Assembly (NCBI GenBank): GCA_017163975.1
Contig: JAFFSR010000244.1
Span: forward strand, 13,207,501 to 13,271,500
DNA length: 64,000 nt
Source: Anastatus disparis
Lineage: Eukaryota > Arthropoda > Insecta > Hymenoptera > Eupelmidae
Direction of reading: 5' to 3'
The translations under genes were made by a program, and so were the position numbers. The notes under the pieces are model-generated. The model saw nothing but the letters and a program-made list of their open reading frames with translations, was not told the DNA's origin and did not search any database. This document shows positions 40,308-52,100 of the stretch, in pieces. Positions within the stretch are counted from its first letter, which is position 1. Each line of letters begins with the position of its first letter.

Positions 40308-43300
40308 TATATAAAAAAAAAATATTATTGTCAGGGATTTTTGGAACACTTTTTTTATACAATAATTATATGTAATATTTAATGAAACGTAATTTTATAC
40401 AATCTCAATTTATCAGAATCGATCTAAAAAACAAAAGGTTTCTTATAAATCAAATTATCTATTTAATTTTATTCTGAAAATGATGTAATTTAGAAAAAAA
40501 AATTCATTCGGCACAGGAAAATTGGTTTTAAATAGAATATGAAAAGGAATATCTATTACACCCAAAGCCATAATTTATATGTCAAAAATATTTTTTCTGA
40601 TACAAATGAAATTCTATTCAAATAAAAATTGTTTTATTTTTATACTTATAGAATTTAACACGATTAACTGTCCGAAGTTTTATTCTCATGTAATACTATA
40701 ATAACGTTTTAGTCATATTTTGAATGGCTCTTTTCAAGTACAATTGTCAATTCAAGTACTTTGTCACTCAGTCATTAGAATAATATCAGTCCATTTTTTT
40801 AATGCTTTAGTTTGTTTATCACAACATATACTTTTTGCCGTTGAAGAAAGTAATATTAAAGCTATGTAAAGCTGTTTTATTTTTATATTAAAAAAAAATG
40901 CCATGCAAAACGAAAAAAAATTTTTTTAAATATAATTGTAATATTAAATTCAAAGCAATATAATGATTATTGCCAAAATCATCCACAAAAGAAAATATTG
41001 ACGGCCTCTTGATTCGCAAGTAAAACCTCTTGAAAGTATCCCAAAACTAAAACTCAATATTCGACTGAGTGTGGGTATACGAGTGTGTTAATGTGCACTC
41101 GTTCATATAATATCTGCGAAATATGACATCAATTTCACATCGATCATCCTCCCTTTTTACTCTATACTATATATATGCGTATAATTTTGATGGCTGAAAG
41201 GTTAACCTTCCTCTCTCCCTCTCTCTTTCTTTCTCTCCCTATATATCTCATTCGTTTGCATAATCAACAATCTCGGGCTCTGTGTGTACACGCTAACATG
41301 GGAACGATTCATTTGCATTGGACCTGTCAAGTGACAGACACATCACAAAAGAGAAAAGTGAGAGTGTAATAGAGAAATAGGAGGAAGCTAATATATAAGC
41401 GTTTATATCGAGAGAAGGAAAAGGGCTCCATGTCAAGTGGGCTACTTAAAAAAAAAATTTTTTTCTTTTTTGCATTTTTTTGGATATGTATTAGTTACTT
41501 GAAAGTTTAAGAAGTTTAAGTGTACTTTTGAAGAGCTTATTTTGCCAAGGATTCATTTTATACCCATCTTTATAAATTTAATATAATTGTTGTAGCTGCA
41601 AATTGTAGTGTCATTATGGAGAAAAAGTATTACGATTTTACGTTAAATTTACCAGAGATATGAGAAACTTTATTATATTACTAGAAAATTTTACATTAAA
41701 TTATAGTAATTATCTTCATAATATTATTATGTCTCGTGGTCGCTATAATTATTGTAATTTTTACATGAAGAATATTGATTTTTGCTCACGTAGTGCATTT
41801 GAAATTTTCACTAATTTAAAATTTTTAATCATTACACGTCTATCATTAAAAAAATTTTTATTAAAAATTTAGAAACTGATAATTTTTCGAATATATATAT
41901 TTTTTAATTATTACCATTTATTATTACCCTATATTTACATTATCAACATTGCGATTTTCACATTCATTTAAAATTTTCTTATATTATCATACCAATCAAT
42001 ACTGAACAACAGTCCATATATATAGGAACAGTATCGCTACATTGCTGTATACGTGCACAAATGCATACATAAGCTTAAAACCTATACGATCTTTCTTTTT
42101 TTCTTTTAACGTAGGCGTACATATATGCAAACTGCGTTAAACAGAAGAAAGAGAATGATATATGCGCGTATATATCGGTTCACTTGAAACGTATTGGTAC
42201 GGAGGTAAGCTATAATTAGTGGCTAATTGATATTCGATGTTACCGACACCTGTGCGCACTCTGCACACTATGCTATTATAGCTTTCGTTCTTGTTCTCTT
42301 GTCTACGTCCGTGTGTATCGTGTCTGTTGTCGAGTATAGTGTACGCGAGAAAGAGAGCACCAGAGAAATCTTTGATCTTTTCGACACTTTTATTGCATTT
42401 TAATGGAATTAGCGCATGTGTAGTTTAATCATGAGAGATGAAAGTTGTAATAAATGGACAAGTCTTTTAATTTTTAGAAAATCAATGGCTTTTAGTGATA
42501 AATGTTTTTTTTTTGAGATGAAGTAGCTGTGTAATGTTTTGAATATTATTAACGAGGATGGTTTTATATTAATTAAAAATTGGATTTGATTTTCTCCGGA
42601 GTATTTCTAAATGAAATTGACAATGAAATTCTAGTAAGGTTTCTTCTTAATTATTATGACGAAATCTTTCAAAATTTAAAAATTGTGGCCATCACGGTAA
42701 AAATAAACTTTCAATTTTGACCATTTATTCAATATTATTTGTGATATTTCAGACATGTGTTTACAAAATAAACTAAAAACATATAATGCCTCACGAATGC
42801 AATGTCGATTATTTTAATTTTGATAAAAAAATTCTCTTCGTGTGGATTCAATTAAAATAATTTTTTTTAAACAATTTTATAGGTTCAAAAGTCAAAGTAA
42901 CACTCTTTGAATGCTTATTTATTGTAACTAATAGAATTTTCAATAAAACTAATATAAAATCTTAAAATAACGTATAATTAGATATTTAAAACAGAAAAAA
43001 AATCATTATATTCATAATATTAAACTGTCTACTGTACAAGAATTCATTAAACGAAATCTCAACATTATTACAACGTCTCTCCCTTGCCTTTCTTGATTAC
43101 GTTTTCACTTTTAGAAATTTCCCCCGTGCCCCATTCCACACACTTCAGATTTCCTCTTTCTGTCTCGCTTATTCTCCCTCCTTTTTTTTCTTTTTTTTCC
43201 ATTCGAGTGCAGTCTTTTAGTACTTGGTGTTCCTTTAAAAACTTTAGCGAGTATGAAAAATAATTTTCAAAACATTATTAATTTATTGAGATTCAATTGG

Positions 43301-46300
43301 TTTAGAAATAATTTTATTGTTTGCGCTTAAAAAAAAGTAATGGATTGTAGATGATTTGAGAAACAATAATGTTATAGAATTTTCGCAGTATAATATTAAT
43401 AACAATTATAGCAAATTAAAAAAAAATGTTTAAAGGAGCAATAAATTAAAAATTTATTTCGAGTTTAAAAAATTATTAATCAGAACTATTTGTTAAGATG
43501 AACGCTTATTATTGTTTTGTTCAACATGTGAAAATTTTTTATTTTCATAATCTAAATTAATAATTATCTTAGCTATTATTTAAAATAATAAATTTGAATC
43601 CTTAAAATATTTATAAAGAATCAGAAACAGATACTTAATTCATACAATAATATAATAAAGGAACAATTATTATTTCTTAGAGTTTAATTAACTACCAAAT
43701 AATAGACAATTAAACTATCAATTATCAAGTTTCGAATGGTATTCGATTAACAATGCGTCGATAAGTCATAAATTTAATTCTAGCAAATTATATTCGCCGT
43801 GTATAACTTAAAGCTTGCGAAATTTCCCCGTTCATTAATCTTCCTCTCCCGTGTGTTACAACCAAAAACTTGGCGCGCGTATCATATCTCGCGTATATCC
43901 AAAGCATCCCTTTAAAATTGAGTTACGTAATAACTCATACAATGACACTCGTCAAAAACTTTCGTAATTACAAACAATATGACTTTGAAACATCACTTCA
44001 GAACCTTCAGCTTTACAGAGAAAAAAAGTAAAGAAAACGTAATAATAAAAACATGATATATTCGATGATATAATCCTACTGTATATTAAGCTCACTTTCT
44101 TTTTAGCAGAAAAATTCATTAAAGCACATATATCCCCCTTTTTTTCGATCATTCTCACTTAAAAAAGAGAAGAAGAAAAAAAAAACACGAGAATTTCACC
44201 ACGCGTAGTACTTAGACACTCGTATATACTCAAGAGTTTATATGGCAAGTCTTTTGGTGCGAGCCGGAAACTAAAACCACTGTGTATACCACTTGAGTCT
44301 TTTGCGTAATATTAAAAAAAAAAAAAAGAAACGGAGGAAAGGGGTAGTAGTCTATATATAAGCAAAAAGCTTTACTTTTCCAATTAAGCGGTCGCTATGG
44401 TGACATTCACCTGATTCGATTCAGGGGGAATTGGATTTAATATTTTTATTTTATTTCTTTAATTTTTTTTTTATTTTCAAAATTAGAGTAGTTCAGAGGA
44501 ATTTTTAATGCGGTTGATTGTTGATGTACTATCGATGGATATATATCCTTGCATTTTTTTAAAAATTAGTTCATAAATTGTACTAATTTGATTTTATTAA
44601 GCTCGAATCTTTGAATGAAACGATCAATGGATACAGAATTTTTTTAAAAAGATGTAAATAAGTTAGTTCGTAATATATAAAAGTAATTCAGTTAAGTGTT
44701 CAAGGATATCCATTAATTAGTTTTAAAGAAGATCAAAGTCTTTGTAATAAAATATTTCCCGTTAAAAAATAATGGAGTTGTTTAAAAATTTAACCGAATA
44801 ACAAATATGGAGCATATTATAAATTGGCATATTTTACAAAATTGTTACTTCAATTATGATTATTAATAAAATTACATACTAAAATAGGGAGTTTGCCGAT
44901 CTCTCTCTTTTTACAAAGTTTATGTACGTGCGCGTAAAACTACGTATATCCGGAAGTTTAAACAAATTAGATTTTAAAGTTAAGAAAATTTATAAGATTT
45001 AGGAAAATTTAAGTTCACTAAAGTCAAGGAAAATTCGCTCAACTTTTAAGGAAAATTAGTTTAACTAAAATTACAGGATCAAGTTTAACAGTTTCTAAAG
45101 TAATTTTATTGATGCATATTTTTAAAAATTTAAGAAATTTTCATTATGAACTATGTTTGCCACCGTTACGAAATCCAAACTTTTTAACTTTAAATACTTA
45201 ATAATAATAAGTTTTCAACATCTTTGTTTTTTTATAAAACTAAAACATTGAAGTTATTTTTCTAGCAAAGTTTTTATCAGTAAATTTTTTACATGCTTGT
45301 AAGAAGCAAGGTATTTTTTATGCACAAATATTTAAAATATTCAATAACGATATTGCGAAATAATAACATCCAACGTACGATGATGCTTTTAAGCGAGACA
45401 TTTTTTTTCTCCAGTTATTTACGGTAATTTGAAATTTATAAAAATTAAAAAAAAAGAAATACGAGCTTGCCTTATTTAAAAGAGGTACTGAAAAATTAAA
45501 CGTATTTTTCTTGAACGAACAATACCTTAGCGTCAGTTTTGCAAAATCTCGCTCTTAATATTCACGTCACTTTGGAAGTTTTTAGTTTAACGCTCTGCAA
45601 TGATTATACGTCTAAATTTATAACCTCTTGAAATTAGAGTGCTTTAAAATTGTATTCGAGCTGAGTGATTTCTGTCAAGCGTACGGAATAAGCAATGTGC
45701 CAAAGTTATTCGGATTATTGTTCAACAATGAAACTTTCAACAAGCTTATCGTGTTACATTTAATGATTTTTTAACATTTTAATTTTTAATAAGATGACGA
45801 CCCCAAAACTATATCTAACTCCAATATCCTAATAAGAAATAGTAACATTAAATATTTTCTAATATAAAATAGTTGAATTTTGTTATAAATAAAATTTTAA
45901 TCTATCTACGTTTTTAAGATTGAGATTAAAATTTTTTTCTACTTATACATACATATATTTTTCTAGTCCGAGTATTGTAGTACCGCTGATTAAGTTTTGA
46001 CTTTATGGTGATTTTAAAGATTGACTTTTGGCATTAAAAATTTATCTTTATGGAAACCTTTTTACAATTAATTTATGCTCAAAAAGAATTCATTTCTGTA
46101 TTAATTTTTAAGCCAAGATTTTCCTTTAAATATTTAAAGAGAATTACACTTTGAATTATTTCATTTTTATTACTTTGTTTAAATTTAACTTTTGCGAAGA
46201 ATGGTCGAACTTTGAGTTTACTTTACTTTATATTTTCTTACTTCTAAAAATAAGCTTTCTTTAATTTAAAAAATATTGAAAATAAAATGGAAATAATGAC

Positions 46301-46870
46301 TAATTTTAAACCGAGGAAAAAAAGCTTGAATTGATTTTACACACACTCGCATGTATATACGGAATAAAATCGAAGAAGGGAAATCATTTCATCAATTTAA
46401 AGATCAGATTTTTCCAGTATACCCATCCACATATATACATTCTCCATCTCCTTCTTAATCAGCATGTATATCCAATTTTAAATGTAAATTCTTTCCTCTT
46501 AACGTTAACACGTATTCGCGCAAAGGGAAATAGCCGCGAAATTAAAGCGTAATTTAATTCATATACCTTTTTCGCTCCTACACCCCCTTCCATCCTCCCT
46601 ATCCCAATCACTTCTTCTTCTTCTTATCGCAAGTAAAATTTTTATAAGAGAGAAAATATATGTGATAGAATTTTCTATTTCCGTTCCTTTACATTTAACG
46701 CGTACATGTTACGTTATACATGAACTCGGCACACTATAGATATATGTGTATATATGTTTATGTCCTCGTAGGCCGTATTCGTGTCAGTATGTAAAGAGCA
46801 TGCTAAATTTGTATTGGCATCCCATATGTCTCAGACGCGCTCCACGACTTATTGCAAGAATTATATGTCT
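40308..46870 (+). other. Netrin intron, second segment
   Basis: AT-rich with no exon. GC-raised patches occur at about 41160-41420 and 42000-42370. A consensus-like RFX X-box (GTCGCTATGGTGAC) lies at 44391-44404 but is expected by chance in a window this size. No transposon was recognised. Confidence 0.55.
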
Positions 46871-46905
46871 TCCTGAGACATATTGAGACTCAATATGTCT
46901 CAGGA
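46871..46905. repeat. Perfect 35-bp palindrome (17-bp arms)
   Basis: TCCTGAGACATATTGAG, a single A, then CTCAATATGTCTCAGGA. Arms are perfectly complementary. A partial match to the arm (CATATGTCTCAG) occurs about 50 bases upstream near 46824, so the motif is locally repeated. Confidence 0.85.
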
Positions 46906-46940
46906 GAAATCAATATGCATCACCGATCCTACTATGTTTC

Positions 46941-46972
46941 GTTCAATATGTCAAAGAGCAATCATATTGAAC
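46941..46972. repeat. Inverted repeat GTTCAATATG / CATATTGAAC
   Basis: Ten-base perfect arms around a 12-base loop, with outer CCTAC / GTAGG bases also pairing if an 8-base bulge is allowed. It lies 36 bases after the palindrome at 46871 and shares its CAATATG core. Confidence 0.75.
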
Positions 46973-47164
46973 GTAGGTTAGTGAAAAAAAAATGACTCGC
47001 GCTTCGACAGCAGCTATACTCATTACAAAATGTCAATCTAAGAAACAAAAGAAAAAATCAATAGAACTAAAATTTAATTTTAAAAGTATTGAAAAAAAGA
47101 TTAATATTTTGAACTAATAAGTTATATTTTCTCATACGACCTACTTCGGACATAAAATCATCTA
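46973..47164 (+). other. Netrin intron, short spacer
   Basis: AT-rich DNA between the palindromes and the hairpin MITE; nothing recognised. Confidence 0.5.
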
Positions 47165-47305
47165 TGTCCTTTGGCCGTTTATTCAGGTGGAATCTGAATC
47201 TCGAACAATGTTTGCCGCTTGAGCAGAAATCTACCTCGGCAATTTCAGCTCAAGCGACAAACATTGTCCTCGATTCATATTCCACCTGAATACGGCCAAA
47301 GGACA
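47165..47305. mobile_element. 141-bp hairpin element, probable MITE with TA flanks
   Basis: The element starts TGTCCTTTGGCCGTTTATTC and ends with the near-complement ...GAATACGGCCAAAGGACA. The arms pair along about 60 bases with few mismatches, and the interior continues through GAGC-GAAAT and ATTTC-GCTC to a loop of roughly 10 bases. TA lies on both sides (47163-47164 and 47306-47307), matching a Tc1/mariner-type target duplication. A single long hairpin transcript or a non-autonomous transposon would look the same; no coding capacity. Confidence 0.72.
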
Positions 47306-48794
47306 TATATAACTAATATATATACCGTTTCGTGTGAATTTAGTCTTCAAGGTCAATTAAGCATTTGCACAGGCTGTGAGGTGCTCTGCGCCACAGCTGA
47401 AGAAGCTTTATAGCTTTGGATTAGGATGTACGGAGTTAAGAGTGATTCGATTCAATTTTAGTATACGTATATATACATATATATGTATGTACAAGTTAAA
47501 ACGTAAAACGGGTATGAGGCAAGAGAGTAACGGAGAAGGAGAATTTTTTCGGTTCACGCGAAAATTTGTTAGCTATTCAATTTGAGAAAATCTGCTTTTT
47601 AAAATTGTTAAATTACTTGCTTTACTAAAAAAGCCATTTTCAATTTTATATTTTCAATTAAAAATAGATTTTCAAGCCTTTTTGATAAATATTTCAGTTT
47701 TATATATAAATAGATAATAAATGATTTACTTATATGATATATAAATAATTTGATTAATCGTAAGTTTATTATACACTCACAAAAAATATTACGCTTGCAA
47801 GTTAATTATCAAATGATAATATAAATATTATAAAGCTAATGAACATTCTGTTCTAATAAGTTAAAAACTTTTAGTAAATATTGAAATAATTTTGAAAGCT
47901 TTTTTACTAATTAAACAGATATTAAAATTACTTGAGTTATACGTATAAAAAATAAACTTTCAAACACTATAAATAGTCAGAAAATAATAGTCTAAAAAAA
48001 TTTTTTTTACGTTACTCATTTTTCTGATGTTATAATTTATAACAGGAAAATTCCATTTTTACATTTGTTGATTTTTCACCGTAAATTTTCCTTATATTTT
48101 ACACATACATTTTAAAATATAAAATTCGTATAAAATTTTCATTAATTAAAACGCAAGAAAACTGTACTAAAATTGTCTATTTTTCAATTTCGTTAATTAC
48201 TACAGGAAACATATCTTTAAATAAAATATAATCTTCATTCTTCGTACGTAAAAGTAATGGTATTATTGTTAATAATATGATAGAAAATAATCTAAACGAG
48301 TAGGCAAAATTAATTAAACTATGTTATGAATAATTGTGGAAATGATTATCATGATAATATAGTGCGCAATAATTCAAGCATAATAATGTAAATGCCAGTA
48401 TAATAGTGCGTATATTAAATGCTCAACAAATATTAATTTCGAAATTTAATACCAAGACATTGTTCAAATAGAATTGTTATTAATTTCGTAATTCATAATT
48501 ATTATATCAAATTTTTTGGTTTATTTATTTAAATTAATTTTTTAAGAAAATGATTGATTTTTTTAGAAAATAAATTTTTATTGTTTTTAATTGTATATTT
48601 TTTTAGTTCTAAAAAAACTTTTACAGGCATTACCTTTACTTTTTTTCAAAAGTGTAACTCAATTATTTTTAGTTACTAACATTGAGGAGTTAATAAAGTA
48701 AAGTAAACTATGCAGTAATACTAATAATACTAATATTATAAATACAATGAACTTTGTTCATCCAATAAATAATAATTCTTTGAACTACATTTTA
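47306..48794 (+). other. Netrin intron, third segment
   Basis: AT-rich with a short GC-raised stretch at 47360-47420 containing a GCTGTG/CACAGC hairpin. No exon is seen. Confidence 0.55.
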
Positions 48795-49150
48795 GAGGTT
48801 TTCAGTGGCTCAGTCGGTAGAGCGATGGATTGATAATCTCGAGGATCCAAGTTCGAGTCCCACTCTGAGAAACACCGCTGTATGTTACATGTGCTTTATT
48901 CACAAACATACTGAGAAACCTCCCTGGTAGAAAATTAACCATTTTTTGGTCATAATTGTTGAGTTAAGAATGTTAAAATGACACCTATCTAGAAATTCTG
49001 TTTTAAGTATTTCCAGAATTTCTAGATATGTGTCATTTTAACATGCTTAGCTCAACAATTATGACTAAAAAATGGTTAATTTTCTACCAGGGCTCCGACG
49101 CCAATTAGCATCGTAATGATGACATAAATACAGTGACGTTAAAAAAAATA
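48795..49150 (+). mobile_element. tRNA-derived SINE interrupted by a MITE
   Basis: The head GAGGTTTTCAGTGGCTCAGT runs into CGGTAGAGCGATGGATTG, with an A box and a B-box-like AGTTCGAGTCC. The body runs to CTGAGAAACCT, is interrupted by the 171-bp MITE (48922-49092), and resumes at CTCCGACGCCAATTAGCATC with tail CAGTGACGTTAAAAAAAA. Removing the MITE and one copy of CT restores a SINE of the usual length of about 185 bp. The SINE must predate the MITE insertion. Confidence 0.9.
48922..49092. mobile_element. 171-bp palindromic MITE, copy B, nested in a SINE
   Basis: It begins CCCTGGTAGAAAATTAACCA and ends TGGTTAATTTTCTACCAGGG, with near-complete internal pairing through GTTAAAATGACACCTATC and a TCTAGAAATT / AATTTCTAG core shared with copy A at 15725. 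Length is identical to copy A. Within this copy the outer 40 or so bases of both arms match each other almost perfectly. Flanking CT on both sides indicates a 2-bp target duplication in the SINE. Confidence 0.9.
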
Positions 49151-52100
49151 AAGAAAAATAGATCAGTTAAATTTGTGCGTTGTCGTGAACAATATTAAAA
49201 ATTAAAAATGACTTTTTTATAGTCAGTTTATTCTTTTAGATAAGTTTTAAAACATTCATAAATTAAAAAAAATGTCCAAAAACTATTATGTAGAAAATTC
49301 AAAGAAAAATAAAGTTCGAGAATATCATCAATCTTGAAAAGAAAATTTTTGGCAAGTGCAAGCACATTAGAAAAAGTTTTCAAAACTTTAAAATCTCCAA
49401 AAATTTTTTAATATTACTTATATTAAAAGAAAAAATAGAATAAAATTAATTTAAAATTTTGAACATTAAACTATTCAATCAATTAAAATAGTTCATAGAC
49501 TAAATTCTCTAATCAACTTAAACTTTAGCTTTCTCTTCCATACAGCCTTATATATATAGATATAGCAATGAATTTTGCAGTGACAACTTTGGACATACGT
49601 CGAACTTAACGTCGTTTCACTTTATAAAGACAGTTTTGTTACCTTTAAAACCGTCGTCTATCTTGCTTCAACTAAACATTTTAGTTTTATAGAGTTTAAA
49701 AGAGTCTAAAGGATCCGAGAGTTTAAGTCTAATGGGATCGATATATTTTCGCGTAACTATATAAGTGCCTGGAAAAACAAGTGTTAATTCTAACTTGTCG
49801 ATGCTGTTTTTAAAATGAGATAGTAGAGAAAAGATTTTAAATGAATAGAAGAAGTTTCATTTTTTCTTTTTATCTTAATAAGTAGAAGAACAATATAAGG
49901 ATGGAAGTTAATTAATGACGAGCATTTATATTAGAAAGAATTTTTTTCATCTTAAGTTATATGTTATAGGTGATAATATTAAGGTCCTTACTTTCTTATT
50001 TGGATTAATTGAAATTAATTATTTTTATCAATCTTTTAATTATTACTATTTAAATTTATTGATATTTTAAATTTTTATATATTTTTAAGGTAATAATAAT
50101 CACAAAAAATTATTTTAATCTCAAAATCCAATTAATGTTATAAGCAATTAGTTATTGCAAAAATATATATATATAAATTTATTTTTTATATTGTAGACTG
50201 TTAAACGTTACAAGACAAACGACTCTAAAAGTAATATCAAATGATAACATTTTATTATCTCGAAAGATCCGGCAATTTGCGCAAACTATTCGAAAATTTT
50301 CTAATAAACGACTATAAAATAGCTTACTTAATCTTAAACTTGGAATAACTTTCAAACAGTCATTCCATAATCCTTAAATTTAAGGTATCCAAAACTTTAA
50401 ACTCTCCGCATCCGTAAATTCACTTGTCTTGGCTATATACGCGTTAGGGTACAGCAAGACCATTTACGTGCGCCAATAACAATTCCAGAGGCATTTCTAA
50501 CGTGATAATATGCTCATCTTCCTTCTTCAGTTGTTTCTCGAATTCCATTGTTACTGAAAAAAAAGCAAGTAAAAACGTGAGCAAATTCTCGTTTATAAAC
50601 TAAAAATAATAATAAAAAAGGCAAAGAAAGAAGGAAGACTTTGCAAAAGATTTCGAGCAATGAAACTTTAGTGTTAAATCAGGTGAGAGACAGAGAGAGA
50701 GAAGGAGAAAAGAGTCTCGAAAAGGGACGAGATAAAGAATAATAAAACAAAAAAAAGGAGAGAAGAAGAGTGGTAGAAAGGACCGGATGCACCGAGAGAA
50801 GAAAGATAGAGAGAAGAAAAAAAAGCGGAATTGTAAGAGTCTCGCACGCGCGTGTTTAAAAAGAAGAAGTAAAATAAAAGCAAAAAAAAAAAAACTAAAT
50901 AAAGGAGAGCGAAAACTGTTGGCGGCTGAGGTTACATCTTGTAAAAGGGTTGTACCTTAGTCGTTTATTGCACGCTCTGACTTTTTATGTCTTTGGCTCC
51001 AGAGTGGAGAGAAAGAAAAGGAGAATAAAGAGATGGCGGAGGAAGGGCCAGAAAAATCTTTCTCTCTTTTTTTTAGAGACTTTATACACCGATGATATTT
51101 TGAAAAATCGATTTACGTTTATTGGGATTAATTAAAAATACACTATGGAATGGAATTTTTATTTGGATTTGCCCGCGATGATGGGTTTTATTTATATACT
51201 TATTACCGAGTTGAAGAATTATTAAGTGTTAAGTTCGAGTTTATTAGCTTTCGATAACTTTAAAGAAGTTATTTTATACTTTGTTTAATCACTTTAGCTT
51301 TTATGAGAAATTTCAAGGTTTAAGTTGCCGCTATAGTTTCAATTAAATTAAATTAATTCACTCAATTTATTATATTGTGTAAATTCCATGTGGATGGAAC
51401 GAGCTCATTCTCTATTCATGATGTAACGTACTTGATTAAAAGTTTATTGTTGTTAATGCATGTAAATAATAGTTTGTATTTACTTATTCATTATTAATGT
51501 AATATTAACTTTAAAATAAATTATTGCTAAAATAAATAACTTGTAATATGTGAAAATTTAATTTATAAAAGGTTTGCAACAAAATTTTGTAATTAGAAAA
51601 AATCAGAGTGAAAAAATAAAAAATTTAATTTATCGATATTTTTTCAAGGTAAAAATACAGTAAACCCATATAAAAAATGGCCCAAATATTTTTTCCCAAA
51701 CGCTCTACCGAAACGACTCTTTCAAAAAAATATCCTCAACGGCAGCCGAAAAAAAGTGAAAAAAAAAATAAACAGTTAAGTAAAAAAAAATAAAAAGGAA
51801 CACTCTTCACTTAGTCCTCATTAAACTTATCAGTAAGCATGTCAAACCCAAAATTACGAGTTCTCTTAAAAAAAAGAAAGAATAAGAAAGATTGAGAAAA
51901 AAGAACGAAATATAAGTCTTTTCGCACCAGAAATAAGAAATCTCTCTTCAAAGATCTTTCTTATTTTTTTCTTCTTCTCTCTTTTGCTCTCGATAAATTA
52001 GTTGAAAAGTCAAGAGAGAGAGAGAGAGAGAGAGAGTAAGAGAGGAGAGAAAGAAAGCGAGCACGAAAAACGCAACGACGCGACAAGTCTTATATATACA

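Noticed and set aside
44391..44404. RFX X-box consensus GTCGCTATGGTGAC
   Set aside because: The degenerate consensus is expected several times by chance in 64 kb on two strands, and it lies far from any promoter.
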